Assembly: GCF_030272615.1 (NCBI RefSeq)
Contig: NC_081411.1
Coordinates: 45,211,517 to 45,275,516 of the forward strand
Source: Cryptomeria japonica
Lineage: Eukaryota; Streptophyta; Pinopsida; Cupressales; Cupressaceae
Length of the DNA stretch: 64,000 nt
Direction: 5' to 3'
Shown: piece by piece, positions 1 through 11,510 of the stretch
Numbering within the stretch: the stretch's first letter is position 1
Layout of the letters: each line of letters opens with the position of its first letter
Notes under the pieces: model-generated
Databases searched by the model: none
Told to the model about the DNA's origin: nothing
What the model saw: the letters and a program-made list of their open reading frames with translations, nothing else
Position numbers and translations under genes: made by a program

Positions 1-128
1 TCAAGGAGTCTATTTTTCTCCTTTTGTTCTTCTACATCCCTAGCCATCTCTACATTAGTGACCATTATGTTCTCCCCTACTGATTCACCAGAATATAAAG
101 ACATGCATGGTCCACCAAATCTTTAACT
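1..128 (-). pseudogene. 5' end of an LTR retrotransposon internal region (partial)
   Basis: Read on the minus strand, the segment just inside a tRNA-Met primer site has an open stretch with an ATG (MVTNVEMARDVEEQ...) that runs off the left edge of the window. Its position directly after the primer site is where a leader and gag start are expected. Only about 40 residues are visible and no domain can be named. That it is retrotransposon internal sequence is inferred from the primer site, not from protein similarity. Confidence 0.4.
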
Positions 129-130
129 TG

Positions 131-142
131 GCTCTAATACCA
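131..142 (-). other. Primer-binding site, initiator tRNA-Met type
   Basis: On the minus strand the twelve bases read TGGTATTAGAGC. This differs by one base from TGGTATCAGAGC, the complement of the plant initiator tRNA-Met 3' end that most plant Copia and some Gypsy elements use. It is followed three bases later (plus strand) by TG, which would be the edge of the LTR. The element therefore reads leftwards out of the window. Confidence 0.7.
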
Positions 143-145
143 ATC

Positions 146-1740
146 TGATGGGAATGGGAATGGGATAGACTAGCCTAGTCTATGCTCCTTTATCCTCTCC
201 TTGGATCACCAGGTGTTTCAACCACACTCTAGGGTCTCTAGGACTTCCCTTTCTTTTGGAATCCCCTGACCTTGCCCAATCCACCCACCAACAATCTATG
301 ATTCTCCTCCTAAAGTCACACCTACTCTCAAGCATCAAAAACCCTCACATAGGCTAATAAGGGTTCAGCTCCTCCTTCACCTTCTTAGGTCCTAGCAAGG
401 TTAGGATAGGTCTCTGACATGGTTATCCATCCATTCATGTGCTTCCAAGAGGTTTTAACCTTCCATTTCATTACCGATCTCACTATTTTTCTTTTTTCCT
501 ACAAAATAGGGCTACAAGGAATATGCCCAATTAGGCCTCCATTCCAAACTTTTACGGCTCCCTCTTGCAAACGATGCACAAACTTGTGAAACTTTCCAAA
601 AGGGATGCGAATAATTTGGCAAGGGCTCAAATTTTTTCCTAGTTTTAGGCCAAATGTCTATACACTGCCCTAGGTGAATTTTGGGGTTTTTGAGGGTTTT
701 TACAAGGGTTTTAAGGCCTGTCTAGGTCACAGTGATGGTTTACTATCTTTTCCACCTTATCTAGATTTGTGGAAGCTCCTCCTTCTCACCAATGGTGCTT
801 CACACATCCCTCAACACCTCCTCTAAAGGGTGCCTCCCTCCTTGTCCTACCTTTCTCTCATGGACCTCTGCAACTTCAACCCTTCCTAGCCGGGCACAAT
901 CTAGTCTCACCTAGGAGTGGGTTTTTGAAAGACTTTCCTACATCTTCAAGGGCCCTACTTGCTTTGGGATACTATACAAGGTTTTCACTCCTATTCCCCA
1001 TGGTTTCATGGTGTCTCCACAATGGGGATAGGAGTTGTCAATCCATTACACAAAACAGTTCAAAACTGGACAGTGATAGAGTACTTCACAAGATAATTAC
1101 AAACACACAAAAACCTGCACAAGAACCTACCCTAAGTGCTCAAAATGAAAGTATAAACACAATGCAAGACTCTCAACACTGTTTAGTTTACAAAACAATC
1201 CATTATCAGCCTGTTAATGCTTCATTTGTGTCGACTAGCAACAAAAACATAGTCACAGTCAAGGTCTTTTCTCTTGGCCGTACAATCTGACATCCAACCC
1301 CCCATTTTAGGGTTTGCAATAGCTTATAGTGTCTCTGCCTTGGTTGGTGTGCCATGGTTAGGGTTCCTAATGACAAACTAAGGTTATGACCTATTTGGTG
1401 GAAAAGTTGCATGACAACTTTGAAAAGTTGCATGACAACTTTGAAAAGTTGTCATGCAACTTTTTACAACTTTTGAGCAGCTTCTACAATGCTGCTTTTC
1501 TTGGCTTTTGAGCCTACCTTGGGCTATCCTATCGACACAACCATGTCGAAAGGATCCCAAACACATCAAAGGAACACCTACCCTCTACTCCACAAGACAA
1601 CTCAACCTAGACTTAAGAACCTAGGACCTAAACAAGACCAATGAGCTCTTAGCTCTTGTAACATTTACACAGCTTCTTAAAGAAGCAAAATTCCAACAAA
1701 GATCACATGGAGAAAGACCTTAGAAAGGTGCTCCTGCACC
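146..1740 (-). repeat. Probable LTR of the minus-strand element (right edge unsure)
   Basis: The block starts with TG three bases beyond the Met primer site, so on the minus strand it should be the 5' LTR ending in CA. The right end is not defined: no matching LTR is in the window, no target duplication was found, and 1740 is only where base composition changes. The long open frame at 769-1290 lies inside and resembles no known protein. A strong inverted repeat sits at 1401-1465. Confidence 0.4.
1401..1465. repeat. Two direct 21-bp units followed by an inverted third (hairpin)
   Basis: The unit GAAAAGTTGCATGACAACTTT occurs at 1401-1421 and 1422-1442 back to back. It is followed at 1443-1465 by a near-exact reverse complement, so units 2 and 3 can form a stem of about 18-20 bp with a tiny loop. 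Each unit is itself an imperfect palindrome (AAAGTTG/CAACTTT). It lies inside the presumed LTR. Confidence 0.85.
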
Positions 1741-2446
1741 AACCTTGAACTAAGGTCTATTCTTAAATCATAATAATTGCTCCCAGGAGGAAATTATGAG
1801 ATAATAATGAGATGAGATAATCAAATGAATTAGGAGTGATATATTATGTAGGGATCTTGAAGTGAAATCATCTTTTTACAAGCCAAAAATAATATTTTTT
1901 TTGCATTGAATATAGTTCTGGAAATGACAAGGCTAATATATTATTCTCCCAAAATTTTAGCCCAAAAATGTTAGACTTTATGACTAAGCCATAGTGTCTT
2001 GACAAAATAGGCCCAAATTTTTAGGGTTGTGAGATAATAGGGCTATGATACTAGAACTATAAATTATATGAGATATAATAATATTTAATTTGGGAAAAAA
2101 ATGCATTAAAATTTAAAATGGCATAGGTTTCATATAAGCTTAAAACAAAATAAGATAAGGGGCACATTATAAACTAAGTGCCCATATAAGAAAGGGTTAA
2201 TGGATTAAAGTAAAATAGAACTCATAATATAGAATTAAATATTATTCTAATTCAATAAAAATTATTATAATTCATAGAGTAATGAGAAAATTAAAATATT
2301 ATGTTAGGAGAGTGTGGAATTAGACTCATTAAGTAGATGAGAATTCATGAAATTGTACAAATTCATAAAATATGTAAAACAATATCACTATTTTTAATTT
2401 TCCCTTCATTCAAACACAACCTTTCCTTTTCCTTAAAAAAAAAAAT
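1741..2446. other. AT-rich interval, no gene seen
   Basis: This stretch is AT-rich with short A/T runs. I see no protein similarity, RNA gene or clear repeat here. It may contain further decayed sequence of Copia-A (downstream of the protease on the minus strand), but no motif past 2447 can be read. Confidence 0.5.
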
Positions 2447-2815
2447 CTTCATGTTAATACTACCGAGGAAAGCATCTCCCCTATCATACATTGAGTATGT
2501 AAAATATCATTCCTTGTGAGAAGTCATATTGAAGGAGGCACCTGAATCAATAATCCAAGCATCATTATAATGGAGTTAGCTGAAATATATAAAGTGTTAG
2601 AATCATTGTCATCAGAAGACTTATGTATGGAGAGTTCAATACTCTTTTTCTTGTTCGTATACTCATTCACATGTCCTCTTTTGGCATAATTTTAACACTT
2701 CACTTTTCTCTTTTCGAGGGTCTTAGAATATCCTATTGTCATGTTCTTCTTTTTATCACCTTTAGGCCCTTTCTCCTTAGACCTTCCGCAAACATGCAAG
2801 ACATCTTGGGAGATA
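2447..2815 (-). pseudogene. Copia-A gag C-terminus and protease relic, distal half
   Basis: The minus strand encodes, in one frame, typical Copia sequence. First comes a basic linker (GRSKEKGPKGDKKK), then a damaged zinc knuckle (Cys to Tyr and a stop, still ending YAKRGHVNE), then the protease core DAWIIDSGASFNMT, and then YSMYDRGDAFLGSINMK. This order is how plant Copia gag runs into protease. The proximal half of the same frame lies at 12645-13250. The two are separated by Gypsy-1, which inserted at GCATT (2816-2820). Stops are frequent, so it is dead. Confidence 0.85.
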
Positions 2816-2820
2816 GCATT

Positions 2821-3963
2821 TATATACACCTAAAAATGGTATGAAGATAATTAATTAAATACATAATTATTTAATTGATCCCCCTTCCTAATTTAATTGA
2901 ATTCATTAGCAATTTGATTAAATTCTCCCTTTCATCTACTTATTAATAAATCTAAGGATTTATTTATTAGGTTCACTTCAATAGGCCTCTTTGATTAATT
3001 GATTTAAATTCATTAACCCCTCCCCCCCATTTCATTCATTTCTTTTAATCCCTTAATTAATTACAACAAATCAATTTATGAGTTGTTGAAAGTTAATTAG
3101 CCTTTTCCTATTATTTGAATTTTTAAATTCAAATTGCCCACATGGCTCCTAACTCCTAACCATCTCTCTAACCTAACCCATTCCACCTAACCCTGGGTTT
3201 AACTAACCCTATCCTATCTTGCACATCTAACCTCCTTATCCTAACCTTCTATGGTGTGGATATTCTCCCTTTGAGACACATGACACTTTGGCCACATGTC
3301 TCCTCTCTTGGACACTTGGCCTCTCATGATAAAGGATCCTTGACACTTGTCACCATAGAGATGACAAGTGTCCCTCCCTCCAACCTCTTCTCCAACGTCC
3401 TCCAATTTCACCCTTGATATCTTCAGACTCAATCTTGACCGTTGATTCCTTCCACCTCACCCCTGGCCTTGGAAATCCTATAAATATGCCCCATTTTGGA
3501 GCACAAGAATCCCATCTCATTATCAATTTAGGCATTGTTACTATAGGCATATCATTTAAGCATTGTTGTTATAGGAAATTATATTATCTTAATTTGAAAA
3601 CTTTCTATCATAATTGTTGAATCATGTAGCTTAATCAATATCGTTTTTAGCTTAATTGCATCATCATCATAGCTTAATCATGCATATAATTAGCTTAATT
3701 ATCCTCTTGGATTAATCTAGCATAATCAATCTCATCTACCTTGCATATCATTATCATTTCAAATCCTCCATCTAGGTATAGTCAAGTCACTGGGATTGCT
3801 TATTCAGATTTGAGAGCAAATCCATACTCACATTTCTTAGGAGGTGATAGGTCGCTTTGTCATGGTTCATCTTTCATTTTCTTTTAATTTTCTAACCATG
3901 CATGTAATGATCTATTGAGTGTTTGTGTTGTAGCTGCAGGTATCACACTTCACAGGAACGGTA
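2821..3963 (+). repeat. Gypsy-1 5' LTR
   Basis: It aligns along its length with 11511-12639. The first bases read TATATACACC against TGTATACAGC in the 3' copy, so the initial TG has mutated. A TATA box, TATAAATA, is at 3479-3486, preceded by a C-rich stretch. The transcript would start near 3510. The end (ACGGTA) was set by alignment to the 3' LTR end (ACGATA) and by the target duplication. Confidence 0.9.
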
Positions 3964-3966
3964 TTT

Positions 3967-3984
3967 TGGCGCCCACAGTGGGGC
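3967..3984 (+). other. Gypsy-1 primer-binding site, tRNA-Lys type
   Basis: TGGCGCCCACAGTGGGGC starts three bases after the LTR. It differs by one base from the complement of the 3' end of plant tRNA-Lys(CTT), TGGCGCCCACCGTGGGGC. Complementarity weakens within the next few bases, as in an ordinary primer site. Confidence 0.85.
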
Positions 3985-6183
3985 TGGAAATCTCATTTTT
4001 GGCCTCTTAACATCATCAAATTTTCAATCTAGTAGCTTTCTAGCTAGGTCTGATTTAGAATTTTGTATGAGTTCCCATTCCGTCTTGCACGAGCTCCTTT
4101 GTTCCCTCCTATGAGAAGGTGTGAATTGTCATATGAGCATGTGAGAATTGTCATATGAATTTATGCTTCCATGTTTTCAAAACAGATTGTATTTTAAGGT
4201 TTTTATGCTTCAATTTGATTATTACTAATGCTAATGCTGGTCTGTTTGTGAGTTATTTGACAGCCTAACTAGTTTTTGTAGGACGATTGTCAAAGATTAC
4301 ACTTGTCAAAGCTTCATTTCATCAAAACACATCATGGCTACTAACGTATCTATTTTGCAAGTCGCCTTGGAGGACTCAACCAAACTTTATGTCTTCTTTA
4401 AGTTTTCTAGGCACACTTATTTTTCTAATGGTAAATGAACATCTTGTTTTCTATACTTGAGAAGTTGTTGAAGAGGTAGGAGAGTATGCTCTTATCCATT
4501 TGGACAATAAAAAACCCTGACCCTTGAAGCGCTTCTATGTTTGAGATTTGATTACCTTTAGTGGGCTTCTCATAGTGGGAAAAAGTAATCACCCTATGAG
4601 AACGACCCAAGTGAGTACAGCTAGACCTAAGCTTTCTAAATCACTCTAAAAAATAGGCCTCTCGAGATTAAAGTCTCAGAGGATAGGATTATTTGAGTTT
4701 TCTCTTTTGAGATCTCTCCTATAATACATTTAGTAGGGCCTCATGGTCTCAATCATGGTTGTGTGACTACTTCTTGTTTTGGTACTTTGTAGAGCTATAG
4801 GCCTCAATCGCGCTTGCGCGACTACAAGGGGTAATTTCAAAGGAAAAACCTTACTACGAACCCTAAGATAGAGGCTACCTGATTCACCCCTGAAAGAGGG
4901 ATAATCTTTGTACAAGATAGATAGTAACTCTCCCAAGACATTTTCCATATTGTGACCCCATTAACGTTTGGAGTCGGATAATACAACATTGAGAATCTAT
5001 TGCGTGAGACTCAATGATTGTATTCTAATTAGCTACTGGGTGTGTACCTAAGTTTGCAAGAAAAGGTTTTCTCTCTTAGCCAACTTCTTTAGGATTTACC
5101 GTGTTGTGCTTGAGATCACTTATCATATCGCGTGTTTGCTATGCCTTCATCCCTAAAACAGAAAATCAGACATCTAAAAACTAGAAAACAAAAGAAAAAC
5201 ATCAAACTTCATTGATAAAAAATATGTCCAAACAAAATTTTTATCTCTATTATGTCCTGAGTCATACAAGTTTGTTAGTTTGTCATACGAAGCATCTATC
5301 TTATCATCTGGTCCAGTGGGAATTGTTGTACAAGTCATCTTAGCAGAGAATTTTATGTCTTTTATCATCTAGTCCAACTAGAATTGTTATACGAGTCAGT
5401 TTAGCAAAGATTTTTGTGTCATCTTTTGTCATCTGGTTCTATAAGAAAGATCATACGATTTTATGCCTTTTGTTGTGCGAGATTTCTAGTTTTTCGTAGG
5501 AAACTATCTAAATTGTCATTCGAGGTTATATAAGGTGTCGTAAAAATTTATGTCTCTGTCTATCTAGATCTATTTTCATGCATGTCTTTTTCAGATCTAT
5601 CATATTTGCTTGGTTAATTTACAATGAGCATAAACACCTGATATTTTTCACTTTATGCTTAGATTGTCTTTTTTGTTCGCTTGGTCAAGTTATCATCTGT
5701 CAAATTGGATTCTAGAAATAGACACATCAAGATTTTCAACTATTCGCCTTCAACAAGTTCAACATCTAAACACCTCAAAGTGCATTATCACCCTCTTTGA
5801 TAAACTGATCACTTAAAACATAGTTTCTCATCAGGATCTATCATCCTTTATCATGAAACTACAACGTTTGGTCAGGACAACCTCGTCCCACATCGTAGGA
5901 TATATCATTCCTATTGGACTTGGTTTTATCAAAATCATCATCATTGCACTCCAAAATCGAAGATCGAAAAACTTGCAAACTTTTAAACACTTGAATCATC
6001 TTTTTGTGTCATATCACTCTATCACATTTACATTGATAGTTGATCACTTATCAAAACTTTTAGGCAATCGAATCCTAGCACAATCTCTAACACACGTATG
6101 TGCCTGTTTTAACTAGAGCGCAGAGACAAAAGATCGCAGAAACATAAATTGAAATATTTGAAATAGCTGAAGATCATAGCAAC
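3985..6183 (+). other. Gypsy-1 leader without recognisable gag
   Basis: About 2.2 kb between primer site and pol. In Gypsy-2 the equivalent span holds a leader and then a capsid domain. Here none of the open frames (for example 5853-6116) resembles gag. The sequence is AT-rich with scattered stops. Either gag was lost by deletion before the element spread, or it has decayed beyond recognition. Confidence 0.6.
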
Positions 6184-9100
6184 ATGGAATACAAAAGAAA
6201 AATACAAGCAAAAGATATAACAAAACAACATATCAGAGAAATCAAACAAGTCCAAAATCAAAAACCAACTATGTCAAAATCTCATAAGGATTCATATATA
6301 TTTTCAAAGAAAGGTGGCTCTTTTATGCAACTCCTAAAGAGATCCCTAAGGGATTTTCCTGAGGAAGATCAAAATCGTGCACCTATGTCTAGAAATGGCT
6401 CATCCCCCCATAAGAAAATTGACTCTCCAAAGGCATCTATTCCTACACCTCTTAAAAACTTGCAAGAATCTTCCATAGCATCATCACCAAACAATACACC
6501 CAAAGATGAAGTTCCCCAAGGGATATCCATAATGGCCATGAAACCTATTTTAGAGGATCATATTCAAAGTCCATCTCCTTCATATCTAAGAATTGATTCC
6601 TTAAAACATCTCCATAATGCTTCCTTGCAAATTGAAGTAATCATTCATAGAATACTTGTTAAACGTGTCCTAATATATGGGGGAGTTGGTTTAAACATTT
6701 TCTCTTTGAGTCTGGTCTGCACTCTAGGTTATTCAGAAGATGCAGTTGATCCCTAGATAAAGATCATCATCAAAGCATATGATGAAGAAGAGCATTCCTC
6801 TAAAGGCATTGTTATGTTACCCATCAGAGTGGAACTTGTGCAGAAAGAGATATCATGCCATGTTATAGACTTGGACTTACCATACAACATACTCTTGGGA
6901 AGACCATGAATACATGACACACTGGCTATTCCATCAACATATCATCAATGCCTAAATTTCCCCTACAATGGGGAGGAAATCATGATCTCAGCAGACTCAA
7001 ATCCATTGTAGTGTTGTAGTAATCTAAAACCAGCTCAATAGTTCATTGTTCCACATAACAGAGAGGCCACATCTTCAAGCACACAATCCAAGGAACAATC
7101 ATTTGCATCAATTTTGTCAAGCATGGAAAACCAAATGCAGCTAAAAGATCGAGGGAACAAAGAATATTTGCTATCATGGAAAAACAAACAAGAGCAACTT
7201 CAAATTGAAAGGGAAGAAGAAGATGTAGGAGTGGATATAGTTCACACGTATGTGGGGAAAATGTTAGGAACTAGAATACTTCAATCAGAATCACATTTGA
7301 CTTATTTGGACTTAATCAAGGACGATCAAGAGCTACTTGGGAATGGTCATTCTGATGAGAGTATCATTCTAGACATTGAAATACATATTGAAAGCCTTGA
7401 CATCTCTATCATGACCCCTAATATCTTTGAAACAATTCAACTTGAGGATCCTTTACCCTTAATCCATCCTACACCTATGGATTGGGAAAATGAAAGACAT
7501 ACTGCCATTGATACCTTTCCTAATGACCATGCCATATTTGTATATCTTAATGCAATCAAACCCCCAATAACTTTCACCAAGAATTTCAACAATACATCTT
7601 CCAATCAAGTAGGTGCCGAATCTCCTAGTCACAAAAGTGAAAATAAAGAAACCAATATCAGGTGTAATGCTAAAAACCATTGATTGGCAACATTAGACCA
7701 TGAAAAAGTAAAAAGAAAGGACACATCTAATGGTGAAAACCTCCTCGAGGAACTGGAAGATGGGAGGTTCAATACCTTACCTGAATACTATCAAGAGAGG
7801 TCATCTATCCTGATAAAACCAACAAAGGCAATTACCATTGGCACAATTGATCTACATCCAACAACCGCTCTATCAAAACAAGAAAGACCAAAATATTTGG
7901 AACCCTTCAAAAGATGGCAAATCAATTTTGCTTGGTCATATGCAAAAATTCCAAGGTTAGATCCAGATCTTATAATACATCACCCGAATGTCAGTCCAGG
8001 AGCAGACATTCTATTCATCACACCACAAGGTCATACAATTCCAAAAGAATACAAATTAAGCTTTCCATGCACCAACAATACAACAAAATATGAAGCTTTG
8101 GTTACAAGTATCAATATGACTATAGAATGGAACATTACACAACTTCAAGTCTTTGGAGACTCTCAGCTTGTTATCAATCAAATCAATGATGATTATCAAA
8201 CAAAGGATGAAAAGTTAATGCCTTATAAGAAGATGGTTGATGAGATCAAGAAATATTTTGTAGAAATAACTTTTCAGCAGATTCTAAGGAATGACAACAA
8301 AGTAGTAGATGCCATGGCAACACTTTCTTCTCTCCTTCAGACACAGGAAAATCAAGAGCATTACGAATTCTTGGTGGAAGAGTTGTTTTACCCTGCACAT
8401 AATTGTCTTGATTGTGAAACAATTTATCACCTTGTTGGGCATAATTCCTCCCCCTATGGCCAAACTTACACATACCTAAAATATAATATCCTCCCTGCTG
8501 ACTTATCAAAAAACCAAAAGAGAAACTTTATTCGCGAATCCTCCCATTATACTCTTGTCGCAGATAACTTTTTTAAACGAGGTCTGGATGGTACTCTTTT
8601 AAGATATCTCGAACAAGAAGAATCTAAGAAGGCCTTACATGAAGTCCATAATGACATTTTTGGCACTCATTCAAGTGGTCTTACCCTTTTGAAAAAACTC
8701 ATACGTTTGGGCTATTATTGCCCAACTATGAAATGAGATTCTTTTCAGATAGCTAAAACATGCAAACAATGTCAGATCCACGGAAATTTTATTCATGCAC
8801 CAACACAAGAACTTCATGCTTTCACAACATATTTCCCTTTCTACTCATGGGGTCTTGATCTAGTAGGAAAGATAAATCCTTCTTCATCCATTGGTCACAA
8901 ATTCATCTTTGTAGCTACAAAATATTTCACAAAATGGATTGAGGCAGTACCTCTCATCAATATCACTGGAAAACAAATTGCTGCATTTATCTTGAACTAC
9001 ATCATCTATCGCTATGGAATACGCATGACCATTATCACTCATAGTGGACGACCATTCAAGAACCAATATGTCCAAGAATTATGTGAGAAATTCAAGATCC

Positions 9101-9707
9101 AACAGAGATTTTCAACACCCTACTATCCACAAGGAAATCAGCAAGCAGAGGCATCAAACAAAACCATTTTGAAAATCCTCAAAAATACTATGAATGATGC
9201 TGGAAGAGATTGGCATATTCAACTAAACCCTTCTCTATCAGCCTACCGTACCAGTATCCGCACACCAAGAGGTGCCACACCTTTCTCTCTTGTCTATGGT
9301 TCAGAAGAAATACTACCAATAGAAGTGGACATACCTTCTTTATGAGTATCATTAAAAGGTCTTATCCCAGATGAAGAATAACAAATATCTAGATTGCAGG
9401 AGTTAGAATTAATCCATGAATACAGACAAAATGTCTTTGATAATTTAAAGGTATTTCAGAAAAGAATGTGCTGCATTTATAATCACAAGGTCAAACCGAG
9501 AACATTTCAAGTTGGGGAACTAGTCCTAAAAGAAATCCACCCAACCAGGTAGATCGAGAAAAGAAAGGGAAGTTTGAACCAAACTAGTTAGGTCCATTTG
9601 TGGTCATACCATTATTTGGGCTAGGAGCATATAAACTATCAACACAGGATGGGGATCAACTCAAGGAACTCATCAATAGCATGCATCTGAAGAAGTTTTA
9701 TGTTTGA
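6184..9707 (+). pseudogene. Gypsy-1 pol relic: protease, archaeal-type RNase H, integrase
   Basis: One reading frame (with stops and a late frameshift) carries three recognisable blocks. The protease region is at about 6610-7000, with LHNASLQIE, KRVLIYGGVGLN and LPYNILLGRP; the active Asp is now Tyr. An archaeal-type RNase H core is at about 8005-8370 (FITPQGHTIP, KYEALV, GDSQLVI, VVDAMA). Integrase spans about 8640-9700 (CKQCQIHG, WGLDLVGK, NQQAEASNK), where the second catalytic Asp reads His in THSGRPF. The frame passes from the pre-RT segment (INFAWSY, LDPDLIIHH) straight to the RNase H at about 7996-8005. That skips what in Gypsy-2 is about 1.38 kb encoding RT, the first RNase H and the first catalytic Asp of the second RNase H. 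The product, if made, would be inactive. Confidence 0.9.
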
Positions 9708-9900
9708 AAAAATAGAAAAATCCAAAAACATTGAATAATCAGAAAATACAAAAATAGTGAAAAAGCAGAAAAATCCAAAAACAGTGAAAAAGCAGAAAAA
9801 TACAAAAAAGTGAAAAAGTGGAAAAACCCAAAAATAGTAAAAAAACAGAAAATCCAAAAACAATGAAAAATAAAAAAAATTAAATATGAGAAAAAGTTCA
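9708..9900 (+). repeat. A-rich degenerate tandem repeat after integrase
   Basis: About eight degenerate copies of a unit near AGAAAAATCCAAAAACAGTG follow the integrase stop directly. Related but sparser CCAAAAACATTC units occur at the same place in Gypsy-2 (about 48070-48130 and 48470-48560). It is therefore an old feature of the lineage and not a random A-run. Confidence 0.8.
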
Positions 9901-11496
9901 ATAAAAATAGCTGGTGAAAACTTGGCAAATAGGTGCTATCTATCTACTAGCTCTTCCATCTATTAGTTCATGCATCCTTCTGCTTGCATTCCTTTTCCGT
10001 CAGTGTTGTTCATATCCATCATAAAGCCTTTGTACATAGACAGTTATCCCAGGTGGCTTCTCACTATGGTTTGGGTCATTGGGTGTATCATAATAACATT
10101 GTTTCTAGGCTTGGGGCAAAATCCTCGACCTAGCTGGGGGCAAACTTTTTCCTCATTTTGAGCTTAATCAAACATGAAGAACAATAGTCAAGCAAATCCT
10201 ATCAAATGAAAACTAAGACACGTCCAATGTTGAGCACAAGATCAAATTGTCAACCATCAAACTATTACATGTCAGTCTCAGCACATCACACACTTTTCAA
10301 TGGATGATATCTTTTGGATAATGATTTTAACATGATTGTTCGACTTTTCTATCTTGATTTTTGCTATCATGATTTCAAAGTGACTCCAAGATGTCTCTGA
10401 CTAGAGGAACAAGGAACATGATATTTTTCTTGTCTGCTATCTGTAAATTAATCATTAATATGTGCAAATTTTTCTAAGGACATGATCATCAGAGTATCAT
10501 TGAAGACATTTCCGATTTGCATATAGAAATGGTCAATACTGCCTGTTTTACACAAGAAACACTCAACTCATCTTGGTTTGATTATACCTCGAGGCTTGTG
10601 CTAACTTGCAATATAAAAATCTAAGAAAGTAGTGCTCGGGTCATCATGGTTTAATTATACCATCAATGTTTGCAATCACTTCTCACATTTTAAAAAATCT
10701 CAATGATCACAAAATGCAATAACCCAGTGACTAGTCCGGTCGTATCTTTGCATTTCTTTTGCATTAGCATTTGCATTTAGCTTGCAATTCATTCTTGCAT
10801 GGGATCTTGCATGCTCATTTTATCCAAGGTTAAATCTATCAAAGGAATCATCAAGGTATAATCATAAGTGTATACACAATCAGACCGATGACTCATCTCT
10901 CTTCAAATATTGTCGACCCAATGCAAATCTTATGTTTCCCCCTCAATAGAACCAACATTAGCATATCTGAATCTTCCTACAACCTGATATTAATAAATTG
11001 TCAGTTCTTTATCCAATCAACCTGATCAATTCTATCAATCAATCACATATGAATGTATTCTATCATGTCTTATACAGGATGTATCCTTCCTGGAACTAGA
11101 CGTTCTGATCAAGTCTTATACAGGATATATCATTCCTCAAACCAGACGCTTTGATCATCTTTATCTTATACGGGAGGTGTCATTCCTGAAACCAGACTGA
11201 GTCTCAATCTTATCAATCTAATCAATCAAGCTTTATGAATAATAAAGAAACACATCATCGTGATCATATAAATCGCACTTTCATCAACCATAGTTGTAGA
11301 AATCGAATCATTTCTAATCAAGATATCAATTTCGCAAAAATTTGCACACTCCAAAAATCAATTATCTTAATTGATCTCCCAAAGGGGCATCACTGTACCA
11401 CAATTCATCAATCAATGTCTAGGGCATCCTATCGAAACAATATCATCATTAAAAGGAGATTATGCTTTGAATCAATGCGTCATCACACCTCACTTC
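9901..11496 (+). other. Gypsy-1 3' untranslated tail
   Basis: Non-coding stretch between integrase and polypurine tract. Parts match the Gypsy-2 tail, for example GGTGAAAACTTGGCAAATAGG near 9913 against the related sequence near 48203. No PMD gene is present here, unlike in Gypsy-2. Three near-copies of CTTATACAGGA...CAGACG occur around 11070-11200. Confidence 0.6.
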
Positions 11497-11510
11497 AAAG
11501 AGGGGCAAAA
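11497..11510 (+). other. Gypsy-1 polypurine tract
   Basis: AAAGAGGGGCAAAA lies directly before the TG of the 3' LTR, where plus-strand DNA synthesis is primed. Gypsy-2 has nearly the same tract at 53870-53882, supporting common lineage. Confidence 0.85.

Noticed and set aside
769-1290. 173-codon frame
   Set aside because: Lies inside the presumed LTR, has no similarity or promoter, and is low in conserved features.
9639-9928. Phe-rich minus-strand frames
   Set aside because: Produced by the A-rich tandem repeat after the integrase.
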